Shown here piece by piece: positions 23,029 through 32,714 of a DNA stretch of 64,000 nt. Positions within the stretch are counted from its first letter, which is position 1, and each line of letters opens with the position of its first letter. Under the pieces are notes generated by a model that made no database searches, had not been told where the DNA came from, and saw nothing but the letters and a program-made list of their open reading frames with translations. Source of the stretch: Daldinia sp. FL1419 (Eukaryota > Ascomycota > Sordariomycetes > Xylariales > Hypoxylaceae); assembly GCA_025201765.1 (NCBI GenBank), contig MU623464.1:1-64000 (forward strand). The letters run 5' to 3'. The position numbers and the translations under genes are program-made.

Positions 23029-24633
23029 ATGGCCTCCCGTCCTCAGAACATCGGCATTAAGGCCATCGAGCTTTACTTCCCTAGCCAGGTAAGAGACAAC
23101 TCCCAAGACATCTTGTCCTCCCCCTCCGACATCGCAAATCACCAATTGGACCCTGAAATCTACCCTACTGATACTTGTGCCCCTCAGTATGTCGAGCAAG
23201 CCGAACTCGAGAAGTTTGACGGTGTTAGCACTGGCAAATACACCATTGGTCTTGGCCAGACCAAGATGACCTTCTGCGATGACCGAGAAGGTTAGTCGTG
23301 CCATTGCTAGGCCCTAGGCGTTGCTTGCACATGTGCTAATAATGACAACTGCTTAATAGACATTTACTCGATGGCCTTGACCGCCACCTCCAAGTTGTTG
23401 AAGAACTACAACATCGACACCAACTCCATCGGTCGTCTCGAGGTTGGTACCGAGACCATTCTCGACAAGTCCAAGTCGGTCAAGTCTGTCTTGATGCAGC
23501 TTTTCGGCGAGAACACCAACATTGAGGGTGTCGACACTATAAATGCCTGCTATGGTGGCACAAACGCTTTTTTCAACGCTGTCAACTGGGTAGAATCGTC
23601 CGCTTGGGACGGAAGAGACGCTATCGTCGTAGCTGGTGACATTGCCCTATACGCCAAGGGCAACGCCAGACCGACTGGTGGTGTTGGTTGCATTGCTCTA
23701 TTGGTCGGTCCCGACGCCCCCATCGTCGTTGATGCTGGTCTACGTGGAACCTACATGCAGCACGTGTATGACTTCTACAAGCCTGACCTTACCAGCGAGT
23801 ACCCATATGTCGATGGACATTACTCGCTTAACTGTTACACCGAAGCTCTCGACGGTGCCTACCGAGCGTATTGCAAGCGTGAAGCTCAGCTGAAGAACGC
23901 GGCAAACGGCCACGCCAACGGAAATGGCACTGCAGCTGCCGACGGCGCCAAGACGGCCCTTGACCGTTTCGACTACGTGGCCTTCCACTCCCCGACGTGC
24001 AAGGTTGTTCAGAAGTCCTACGCTCGTCTCTTGTATCACGACTACCTCGCCGACCCCGACAGCCCTGCTTTTGCTGAGGTCCCTGGCGACATCCGGGACA
24101 TGGACTACAACAAGTCGTTATCGGACAAGGTGGTTGAGAAGACCTTCATGGCGCTTACCAAGAAGCGATTCAACGAGCGTGTCTCGCCCTCTATCCAAGT
24201 AGCTACCAACTGTGGTAACATGTACACTGCTAGCTTGTGGGGTGGTCTTGCCAGCATTATCTCTTACGTTGATAATGCTACCCTCCAGGGAAAGCGCATT
24301 GGACTCTTCAGCTATGGTTCCGGCCTAGCTGCTAGTTTCCTCTCAGTTCGAGTCAATGGAAGCACTGAACATATTGCCAAGGTTTTGGACATCCAGAACA
24401 AGTTGTCTGCAAGACGGGCTGTCCCTCCTGAGACATATGAGGCTGTAAGTTGCAAACTACTCAATTTTGATTACACCTGTACTAATGATTTCTAGTTCTG
24501 TGAGCTCCGCCACAAGGCCCACCTACAGAAGAACTACACCCCTCAAGGAGACGTGTCCACTCTGGCTAGTGGCACGTACTACTTAGAGAAGGTTGATGAC
24601 ATGTTCAAGCGAACCTACGCGATCAAGGCATAA
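23029..24633 (+). CDS. ERG13: Hydroxymethylglutaryl-CoA synthase
   Basis: Condenses acetyl-CoA with acetoacetyl-CoA to HMG-CoA in the mevalonate/ergosterol pathway; cytosolic. Four exons: 23029-23088, 23188-23290, 23360-24444, 24496-24633 (introns 99, 69 and 51 nt), giving 461 residues, the usual fungal length. The start is ATG in AAATCATGGCC; an in-frame TTG 15 bases earlier is not a start. Key motifs: VGTETILDKSK (catalytic Glu about 86), INACYGGTNAFFNAVNW (nucleophile Cys about 118), VAFHSPTCK (catalytic His) and a conserved C-terminus ending YLEKVDDMFKR. Intron 1 is required by homology: it removes 33 codons that would separate YFPSQ from YVEQAELEKFDGVS, adjacent in the family. It is a multiple of three and stop-free. 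An Ala/Gly/Asn-rich loop lies at about residues 225-240. Confidence 0.95.
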
Positions 24634-25542
24634 ACGAAAAGAATAAAAAAAAGAAAAAATCCTAATGAATGCGATCTACATCCTATATAGACAGGGTATT
24701 AATTGGCCGGAATACTAGCTAGACTGGTGTGGTTGGCAATTCCTGGAGTCGAGGCTTATGGCACGAAGATCATGTATTACAGCATTGAAGATGATTGTGA
24801 GATAAGAGGGCTACTAATAGGGTTGGGCGGTGATTGATGAACACCCGACTTGTACATACTAGGAATGATTCCTGTGACGACTCACACGAATAATCTAATA
24901 AAGACACTGATAGAGAGCCAATGTTTGCTTTTAGAATGTGATGCGGCCTATGAATTAGTAATGTCTACTAGTCTTGACTGGCAATAATGCCTGGAAATTA
25001 TCGTACGGCAACTTTTTTTCCAACGTAGGGGGTTGGCGTATAGTTGTTTCAAGATACCTAGTTGATATTTATTGGATTACGTTGGTATGCATCGTGCTCG
25101 TTACTGAATCAATTCTTCAAGTCAAAGCCACCCCCAACATCCCACTAGAATCAGGTTAACATCATGATATCTACCTAACCTGATCGTACGAATCTAAAGA
25201 GCTTCAGGGGCATACAAATCGAGTATAAGAACGACAAGTGTAGTCCTCTCTTATCATCGTTAGAAAACTTAGGGGGGGGGGATGGTTGGGACATGGTGAT
25301 ACCGGCAGTTGTTTGGCGATAACGCCAAAACTTTGTTTTTAGACTTTACACCGGAGACTTAAGGCCGGGACTTTTTGATAGTCTGGCCGTCTATTCGTAA
25401 CGCCTATCGTATACACGTAATAGTATAATCGTATAATAATAGGGAAGACAATCACATCGTACCCTATCCGCCCCTCTGCATACCTTGGGAAACTTAACGG
25501 ATTCCCAAACCACGTGCCACTGAGCCACCATACTGCGTGTGG
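24634..25542. other. Convergent intergenic region ERG13 / sterol-reductase-like gene
   Basis: 3' flanks of two genes that face each other. It contains an A-rich tract directly after the ERG13 stop, a G-run near 25273-25280 and no plausible coding frame. Confidence 0.6.
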
Positions 25543-27174
25543 CTACGCCAACTTCTCCTTCGTCGGAGTGTCCACCTCGCCCCTCCACTTCCACGTTGCC
25601 CGTCGATGGAGCAGATAGTCCTTACTCTGGATGCCCTTCCAGATTCCCCAGAGCCCACCGATCGGCCAGAGGGCTTTGAGCCAGGGCTTCCAGCCCTTCA
25701 TGGCGGCGTCGTCGTTGTCGACTTTTACGCTGACTTTGTCGTAGACGCTGGGGAGACTTGTGGCGAGGTATTTCCGACGCAGGGCCTCGTACCGCTTTTG
25801 TTGGGAAGAACCGTAGACGCGCCAGAATTCGGACGGAGGGTAGTATGTGTGCGCGTAGAGCCACTTTGTACCGCCGAGCTCGTCGACGCGTCGCTCAAGG
25901 GCCCGGTTTGCTCGGATAAACGCCGTGCGGTCGGAGGGACCCCAGCCCCAGACGCCGATGTTGAGCATTTCGCCGTGGGTTCCCTTTTCCTTTGTTTTCC
26001 CATTTTCTCCCCCTTCTGTGGCGGATTGTCGCAAATGCGGGTGGAAACTTGGTCCTGAGGGAGTCTTTAGCGGACATAGCCATAAGGGCCAGATGCTTAA
26101 TTCGTCGGAAACGTAGTCGATGAAGGGCTCAGCGGACTCGTACGGCATGCCGATGTCCTGCACGATGAAGCGTGCGCTCTCACCGCTGCCGTGGAGTGCA
26201 CGGTATAGCATGCGCGTGTGCAGGAAGTCGTCTAGGAACCATCGGAAGAACCGGCTGAAGGGTATCGGCTTGAAGTAGTCGAAGGCAGCTTGCCCAACCC
26301 AGAAGCCGCCGCGGTCGTAGCGGAAGAGATACTCGGCCAGAGGGATATACTCAGTGACGGTGTCCTCGGATGATGAATCGGAGGGAGATGATGACGATGC
26401 AGATGAGGGTAGCGTCTTGGTGATATCCTGGACATGCATATAAAACCAGGGATCCCATGGGTGACTAAACGTCTGTACGCGCTCTCCCTCCTCTGGCGAA
26501 TCGTTTGTCATCTTCCCACTTATAATAACGCCATGGTCTTTCGAGAACAAAATGCCATCAACGTAATCGTTCCCTTTCTCGGCCTGACACTCCTCCCTAA
26601 TCACTCTAACCGCTTCTCCTACACTACTCGTCCGTCTATACGTCGTGCGCACAAACTTCTTCGCCTCAATAAGCTGCAGCTCCAATAATGTCGTAGTCCC
26701 CAACGTACCCAACGCTCCCGCCGCACCACGGAATAAATCCTCATACTCGTCCCCTTTATCTGGGCGCGCGGTAACTACCTCCCCATCCGGAAGCACCATC
26801 TCGACGGACCTCACCGTCTCGTCGAAGTACCCATGGCGGAAACTACTGCTCTCCCCAGCAGTACCCGCAAACCCTCCCCCTGCCGTGATCCCCGGGAACT
26901 CCATGACTACTGGGGGAACTAAACCGTGCGGCAGCGTGGATTCCACGAGCCTGTCCATAGGAACATTTGGTTCGACCAGCGCGGTGCGCGCGGCAGTGTC
27001 TACGGAGAGAACCTCCCGCAGGCCGCTGATGTCGACGATGCGGGCGCCGGCTTTTTGATGCGGCGGCCGCGTCGAGTTCGTGCTGCCGTGCCAGATGCGG
27101 TACGGCTCCGAACGCTCGAAGAGCGAGCGCACGGTGGCGGAGACGAGGCGCACGGCCTGTCGATGGCGCTCCAT
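25543..27174 (-). CDS. FAD-linked oxidoreductase, DHCR24/Dwarf1-like (delta-24 sterol reductase family)
   Basis: One intronless frame of 543 residues from ATG 27174; the longer frame begins at TTG 27267 and is not a credible start. The N-terminal half is a PCMH/BBE-type FAD-binding domain: VEPNVPMDRLVES, then FPGITAGGGFAGTAGESSSFRHG, closely resembling the GG...GTGIESSSHKYG segment of DHCR24 proteins, then VEMVLPDGEVVTA. The C-terminal half contains YDRGGFWVG, QDIGMPYESAEPFIDYV and GGTKWLYAHTYYPPSEFW, typical of fungal members. DHCR24 reduces the sterol side-chain C24 double bond with NADPH. Ergosterol synthesis does not need this step, so the fungal substrate is uncertain. A Ser-rich, probably disordered insert is at about residues 252-270. 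It is convergent with ERG13. Confidence 0.85.
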   Translation of the reverse strand: MERHRQAVRLVSATVRSLFERSEPYRIWHGSTNSTRPPHQKAGARIVDISGLREVLSVDTAARTALVEPNVPMDRLVESTLPHGLVPPVVMEFPGITAGGGFAGTAGESSSFRHGYFDETVRSVEMVLPDGEVVTARPDKGDEYEDLFRGAAGALGTLGTTTLLELQLIEAKKFVRTTYRRTSSVGEAVRVIREECQAEKGNDYVDGILFSKDHGVIISGKMTNDSPEEGERVQTFSHPWDPWFYMHVQDITKTLPSSASSSSPSDSSSEDTVTEYIPLAEYLFRYDRGGFWVGQAAFDYFKPIPFSRFFRWFLDDFLHTRMLYRALHGSGESARFIVQDIGMPYESAEPFIDYVSDELSIWPLWLCPLKTPSGPSFHPHLRQSATEGGENGKTKEKGTHGEMLNIGVWGWGPSDRTAFIRANRALERRVDELGGTKWLYAHTYYPPSEFWRVYGSSQQKRYEALRRKYLATSLPSVYDKVSVKVDNDDAAMKGWKPWLKALWPIGGLWGIWKGIQSKDYLLHRRATWKWRGEVDTPTKEKLA

Positions 27175-27923
27175 GATGGCAACCTTTTCTACTTGGTTTA
27201 TTGTTATGTGTTTATACGCAGGGATACTACGTAATGTAATATGTTGGTGATGGATGGTGGTATACAAAAGATGGATGCCTCAGGTGGGTCGGTTTATATA
27301 AAGCGTCATGGGGTTTAAGACTTTTTATATGCAGGAGTTGAAATCGAATCGACGTCTTGAAATGACAAGAGCAACTTGAGCTTAATGTTGTTAATGTGAA
27401 CCAGGGGACTTTAGGCAGGTACTTGCGCTAGGAAAATTTTATGGGGAGGTACGATGGTAAGTACCCACATGCGCACCTACTCAAACTTGGGTTACCTACT
27501 GTAGTGGAAGGTACTATGTAGGAGATGCTTGGACTAAAGGGGGTGTGCTGGGGCCGCTGGGTTGGGGGAGTTGGGTTACCTTTGTGCAAGTTTGTATCTC
27601 ACTTTTCTTCTTCTTTTTTTCTCCAAGGCTGTTATGCATATTTCGTATTTTTAATATATTATCATGTGTGCTATTATAAGATAATTAGGTACCTATATAC
27701 AAACATTTCGTTGCTGTGTTAGGTCGTACTCCGATCTTCAAAATGAGACCTTGTCGTGTTATATCGTCCCTTTCCCTCCAAATAACATTATAAACTATAC
27801 TCATTACCACTTACTATTTGTACCTCTCAGTAGCACGTTACCTATAACCTCCCCCCCTCCCCTTCATTACAAGTATATATATAGAGAGGAATAAAAACAC
27901 CATCAACACGTTGGACCAAGGAC
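27175..27923. other. Intergenic: promoter of sterol-reductase-like gene, 3' flank of lipase-like gene
   Basis: Both neighbours are on the minus strand. A TATATAAAG-like word near 27295-27303 lies about 120 bases upstream of the ATG at 27174 and could be its TATA element. No coding frame of interest. Confidence 0.45.
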
Positions 27924-29417
27924 TCATAACTTGGCTTGTGCATCGGGTGCCGGTGCAATAGGCGCTTCTTGCACGGATATATTCTGCCTAGCCAGCTCCC
28001 TCACTTCCTCGTCACTATGCGGGCTTAATTTTTCTACGTTGATTTCCAACTCATCCAGAGTCCTCGCCTTGATTGCCGTATAAGACGACTTGATCTGCTT
28101 CGGGTCTTCGCATACGGCCTTGACGAAATTCGCGTATCCTTCTCGGTTGCGCTGCGACTCGCGGAGCTTAGGTAGAAGCCCTTCGAATACGTGCGGCATC
28201 GCTTCGTACTCCTCGAATACCACCGTTACGCCGTCTCGGGCGAGCTTCGAGGTAAAGTATTTGATTTCGTCTTCGAGGCTTTCCCAGCCGCAGGATATAT
28301 ACATCGGTGGCGCACCCTCCCAGGAATCATTCATTTGCAGACTGGCTAGTGGATGTAGTATATAATCGTCGTTGACGTAGACGTGTTTTCGGGGTGGGTC
28401 GGTTGGCCATATATCATCTGCCGGCGGTTGGTGTTCTTCCGAGAGCAATCTTGGGGGAGGAAGATAGCACCATTTTTGGTTCCTGGTTAACGAAGGCAGA
28501 CTCTGTACCATGTCTATCCACGGGGACATGCTGGCGAGACCAGCAGGTAGAGGTACTTCTCGTTCCTCGCCAAACCAGTTAATCTTGCGGTTTTGTCGTC
28601 GGATCTCCATTAGAACTCGAAGAAGAGCTAGGGCGAGGTTACCACCCGCGCTATCGCCACCGAAGACGATGTCCCGGGGGTCGACAGCTTCGTGTATTGA
28701 TCCAGGAGGTGGGTAAAGGAGAGTGAAGTAAGACACGAAGGCGTCTAATAATGCGGCTGGAAAGGGGTCTTGCGGCGCGAGTCGATACCTAACCGAATAT
28801 GCGCGCCCCCCTGTTAACTTGGTTAACCGCATCATTAACAACCTATGTGTCCACGGGTCGCATAGGTAGTAAGCACCACCGTGGAAGTACAAGATGGTCG
28901 TCGAGTTTTTGCACTCCTTCATCATCTTGTGGTACTTCTTCTCCTCGGAAATGTCCGGCAATTTAGAGTTCTTTGATGCGCCAGCCCGGTATCCCGTCCA
29001 TTCAGCCTCGACAGGAACAAGTTCTGGTATCCTGAAGGACGGCGTCGCGCCTTGCAAGCTGGGCTCACTGAGAGCATCGATGGCTGCTAGAAGGGCATCT
29101 CGAATACCTCGCTCTGGAGGGGGCTCAGATGCCACATTACTGACCCATAGCTTTCCCTTGACGCCAGGATCCCTCAAGGTCATGGCCTGGACCTCGGAGA
29201 GAGGCTTTGGTTTCGCCGGGTCGGTCAATGACTTTAATATTGCGATGGTCACGTCGCTTCTGAGGTCCCGATGCCGAGAGGTCTCGGACCCGCCGATGAC
29301 ATGAAGTAAAATGACTTTGAGAATATAGGGAAGTTTCGGCAAGATGGCCATGAGAAGCTCAAGCCCGCCGCCGGAGGCCTTTTTCTTCTTGTCGACGGTA
29401 GAATCGGCCGTGATCAT
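27924..29417 (-). CDS. Alpha/beta hydrolase of the hormone-sensitive-lipase type
   Basis: Single exon, 497 residues, ATG 29417. The HSL-family signature is clear: ILYFHGGAYYL (about 175-185, oxyanion hole HGG), FGGDSAGGNLALAL (nucleophile Ser about 256), CGWESLEDE (catalytic Asp region) and AMPHVFEGL (catalytic His). A hydrophobic helix at about 20-42 (LLMAILPKLPYILKVILLHVIGG) could be a membrane or lipid-droplet anchor. The C-terminal 70 residues are charged. Members hydrolyse acyl esters such as steryl, triacyl- or diacylglycerol esters, or small-molecule esters; the substrate here is not determined. It lies head-to-tail with the DHCR24-like gene downstream and PEX14 upstream, all on the minus strand, with gaps too large for co-transcription. 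Confidence 0.88.
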   Translation of the reverse strand: MITADSTVDKKKKASGGGLELLMAILPKLPYILKVILLHVIGGSETSRHRDLRSDVTIAILKSLTDPAKPKPLSEVQAMTLRDPGVKGKLWVSNVASEPPPERGIRDALLAAIDALSEPSLQGATPSFRIPELVPVEAEWTGYRAGASKNSKLPDISEEKKYHKMMKECKNSTTILYFHGGAYYLCDPWTHRLLMMRLTKLTGGRAYSVRYRLAPQDPFPAALLDAFVSYFTLLYPPPGSIHEAVDPRDIVFGGDSAGGNLALALLRVLMEIRRQNRKINWFGEEREVPLPAGLASMSPWIDMVQSLPSLTRNQKWCYLPPPRLLSEEHQPPADDIWPTDPPRKHVYVNDDYILHPLASLQMNDSWEGAPPMYISCGWESLEDEIKYFTSKLARDGVTVVFEEYEAMPHVFEGLLPKLRESQRNREGYANFVKAVCEDPKQIKSSYTAIKARTLDELEINVEKLSPHSDEEVRELARQNISVQEAPIAPAPDAQAKL

Positions 29418-30615
29418 GTTTGAAAGCTATCTAAGACAAACACTGTGGTGTTGAAATAAATACGCGAAGAAAAAAAAATCCTTCAACGGACTATAGTTGG
29501 AGGCAAGAATAGTTCTTCAATCACTTCTTCGCAAGCAAAAAGGGAGAACATACGGTGACGATATAAGACTGACCGACAAACAAAAAAACTAAACAACGAC
29601 TTATATATCTATGCAAATCGTCGTGTATAAATCGCATATATATATGCGTATCACGGACGGATTACAATTCCCCTTATGTTTTTGTTTTTATGAATCCCTG
29701 TAGGCTTGATAGCTGACAATTACCTATGTACTATGTATGCAAAATACGCCAATAAACCCTGCCGCTGTCTCCGGATGGAACGATGGAATGCTGCAGGCGA
29801 AGCTTGAGCCTCGGCATAACACCCGCTGAAGCAGGCAGGTACCTAACCATGTACAATTTTGTGCGGGTATCACTGGGTCGCCACTTTATCACCGACCGTG
29901 GCGTTCTAACCTAGAGTCCTCCGTTTTTAGCTGAATAGGGGGATTTACATACGAATGCATTTTCGCTATATTCAACGGTCACGCTAAATACATAGGTACC
30001 TACCTAGGTTAGTTAATTAGCAACCATGTGTAAGTCTACGTAGTGTCCTGAGATCTTGGGATTTATAAGGAGAATTTCCATGCATGAGCCCGCTCTTACA
30101 TATTATATATGCTAAGCGTCTTACCGCTATATAAAAGACTAACATAGCGCCCTCCACACGTCGGGGACAACGAGAGCCTGCAGTTTGAAACCCCAGATTA
30201 GTCCTCCACCACCACCAAGGCATGCGTTGGCTATACATGACCATGACCAGTACCTACTTGTATTATAGGTAGCATACTTTGGGGGGAACAAATCACATAA
30301 ATAAGATCAAATAAACACGGTATTATAATACCAAGCTTCATTTATCCGTCCCTAAAGGTACACATTTTCTTGCCCGGAGACTTCATTCGTCAATATCCGT
30401 CTCATTAAACTACGTGAAACGAGGCCCTCATTCCTCTCCTCTCACTCTCGAAATATACCTTGCCTCCGATACTGTACTGTACTACCTATCCGGGGAAGAA
30501 TGACCATTCCTTTCTAATTTTTTTAAAAAACGAAGCTTTCCCCGATCGTAATGTCAACGCCGAACGAGTAATGATTAGGTTTGTTTACCTATGTTTAGGT
30601 ATTCATGCGTAGTAA
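29418..30615. other. Intergenic: promoter of lipase-like gene, 3' flank of PEX14
   Basis: Holds a TATATATATGCG-like tract near 29636-29648 and the recurrent GGTACCTACCTAGG word near 29995-30008. The small frame at 30017-30244 looks random. No gene supported. Confidence 0.5.
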
Positions 30616-31858
30616 TTAAGAGCCGGGGCTAGGTCCAGCTTCGGCCTGCGAACCGCTTGCCGTGGCGTCCGACTTGCTGGCGGCTAGTTGCCAGGCGGGG
30701 ATGGAGGCCTTGGTGGGAGGCATGCCGCTGCCGAAGGGAGAGGTTCGCGTCGAGAAGAAGTCCTGTCGGGGGCCGCTGCTCTGAGGCGAACTCTCGTCTC
30801 GGACTCCCTGCTTCGCGTCGCTGATGTCTTTAGATGACGTGTCGACACCGGGGCTCGAGACACTGCTAGCGGCAGGGGGTACGACGGTGCTGGAGGTCGG
30901 CTTGAGGAAATTGTTTGTGGTGAAGGACGGCGGAGCAGGGCTAGTGCTGGGATGGGCCATTCGCTGGCTGATGAGAGCCTTTAGACTTCTAACCTCCGTG
31001 GTGATTTCCTTCAATCGGTTGTCCGTGAATTCCTTGTTCGCAGTCATAGACTTGGGGATAATGCCCTTCAGAGCCTTCATCTCGTCGCGTAGTCGGTCCG
31101 TCTCGTCTTCGTGTCGTCGGCTAGCAGATTTGGTGTCTTTCATAAATACGTCCAACTCATCGAGAACCTTGTCGAGCTTCTCAGTACGTTCCTTCTCCGA
31201 AGCTTTAAGTTCCTCGGTGTCCTTCGATAGCTGCTCTAGAGTCGAAAAGGCCTTCTCGAATTGCTCGTCTACCATCAACTTGTCCTGCTCTAGCTTATCT
31301 GGCGTCGGGGGTGAGACTAGGGGGTAAAGGTAGCGCTGCAACTGACGTTAAAAATCTTGATTGATTGTTTACGTATGTATTAGAGTAGACGCCGTACCTT
31401 GGAAACAGTATATAATCCATAGCTAACTCCTCCTACCACGGTGGCCATGATGAACCAATCTCGCCAATCCCTTCTAGGGACCTCCGGCGGTGCTTGCCAT
31501 CCGTAGGGCTGCGCTTGGTATTGGCCGTAGTACGGCTGGCTCTGGACGGGAACGGGAGGCGGCGGTGGTGCAGCGGACGAAGCAGGGACAGGGGCTGACG
31601 ATGAGCCGCTTCTCGCAAAAGCGATATCGATTTCTTCTTGGGTCAAATTCTTGGATCGCAAGAACGACAATTTGTTTTCGATGGGAGAAGAAACCACGTT
31701 GGGGTCTTGTAAGACTGTAGTTAATAATTAAACATAATGAGTTAGCTATCGCTTCTTCGAATCTCCTCCCAAACATTCAATAATCAAATAAATTAATGTG
31801 GCTGGTCGATTTACTCACAATTGACCGCAGAGGCCACGACGTCCTCCCGGATTGCCAT
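30616..31858 (-). CDS. PEX14: Peroxin-14, peroxisomal import docking protein
   Basis: Membrane docking factor for the cargo receptors Pex5 and Pex7. Three exons on the minus strand, 31858-31819, 31714-31398 and 31335-30616 (introns 104 and 62 nt), give 358 residues. Splicing exon 1 to exon 2 restores the conserved Pex14 N-terminal domain (IREDVVASAVNFLQDPNV..., then NLTQEEIDIAFARSG; residues 3-49), which binds WxxxF/Y motifs of Pex5. A Pro-rich linker follows (about 55-75), then a membrane segment ending in VVGGVSYGLYTVSK (about 100-119), and a long acidic/basic coiled coil (about 130-220). The C-terminal 110 residues are Ser/Pro-rich and probably disordered. The open frame alone misses the first exon, which is only 40 nt long. 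No damage seen. Confidence 0.93.
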
Positions 31859-32714
31859 GATCGAAAAGTCTAGTATCAGAGAATATTCATGGCAAGTGGC
31901 GGGTGGTAATCAGAGAGAGTTGTCGTGTGCGCGAAGTATTAATTGTAAATGGTAAACGGTAAGTGGTAGAATGGTAGAATGGTAGAATGGTAGAATGGTA
32001 GAATTGAACCAAGATGATCGCGTTGAGGCTGGAGACAAAACAACCCAATGACGAACCCCGGTTCTTATCCATTTATTAATTGAACCGAGGCAAGCGGCTT
32101 ATATCCCATATGGAAGCAGCCTTTTAATTATTATACGATTGCTCAGGTAACCTATCACGTGTTACGAGCTCAGCTATGTACACTACCTACCTCTCTAGTA
32201 ATACAAAGTACCGGAGTACCGAAGTACCGGGTACCGGGGTACCAGCGCATTCTTCTCAGCTGCATCAACCTTAAAATACCATGTAATGAATAATTGACGT
32301 AATAAACACGCTCGCGTATTGATTCTATTTTATCGTGTTCATATCCATTCACTTCTGCTAGTAGACTTATTATCCTCGCGCGTTAGGAGCTGTGATTATT
32401 CAAAGCGTAGTTATTTGAGTTCAAACTACGAAATATTGGAATTGGTTAAGTAGCTTCGGAAGACTCTGGGACTGACGGGAAGTCTGTTCAGGTTGTGGGT
32501 GGAATGGGAATCCTGAACATTTTCCCGGAGTAACAACTCAAGATGACCCAAGCATAAGTATTATCTAACCGACCTAATAGTTCACCATGCATCCTTTGCA
32601 AGACAATCGATCTCCTGTTTCAACGGCGGCAAGATCTAGATCGGGATCGATGGTACGTAGCCCTGTGTTATTCTGGAAGACACCTTATTAGAAGAAGACG
32701 AGATCGAGTAGAAC
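31859..32714. other. Upstream region of PEX14 and of the HET pseudogene
   Basis: Divergent intergenic region. Contains an exact 8-bp tandem repeat at 31965-32004, about 107 bp upstream of the PEX14 ATG, and a string of GTACCGGAGTACCGAAGTACC-like 9-mers near 32208-32242. No gene supported. Confidence 0.5.
31965..32004. repeat. Tandem 8-mer GGTAGAAT x5
   Basis: Five perfect copies of GGTAGAAT, preceded by degenerate GGTAAACG/GTAAGT copies. It lies in the PEX14 promoter or leader and is likely to vary in copy number. Confidence 0.9.

Noticed and set aside
25537..26058. 173-codon plus-strand frame
   Set aside because: Antisense shadow of the DHCR24-like gene.
27175..27267. N-terminal extension of the DHCR24-like protein
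   Set aside because: Begins at TTG and has no protein-like character; ATG 27174 is used instead.
23029..29417. Sterol biosynthetic gene cluster
   Set aside because: Only two genes have sterol links, strands are mixed, and there is no cluster-type cytochrome P450, cyclase or regulator.
31965..32004. CRISPR-like array
   Set aside because: Contiguous 8-mers without spacers, in a eukaryotic promoter.
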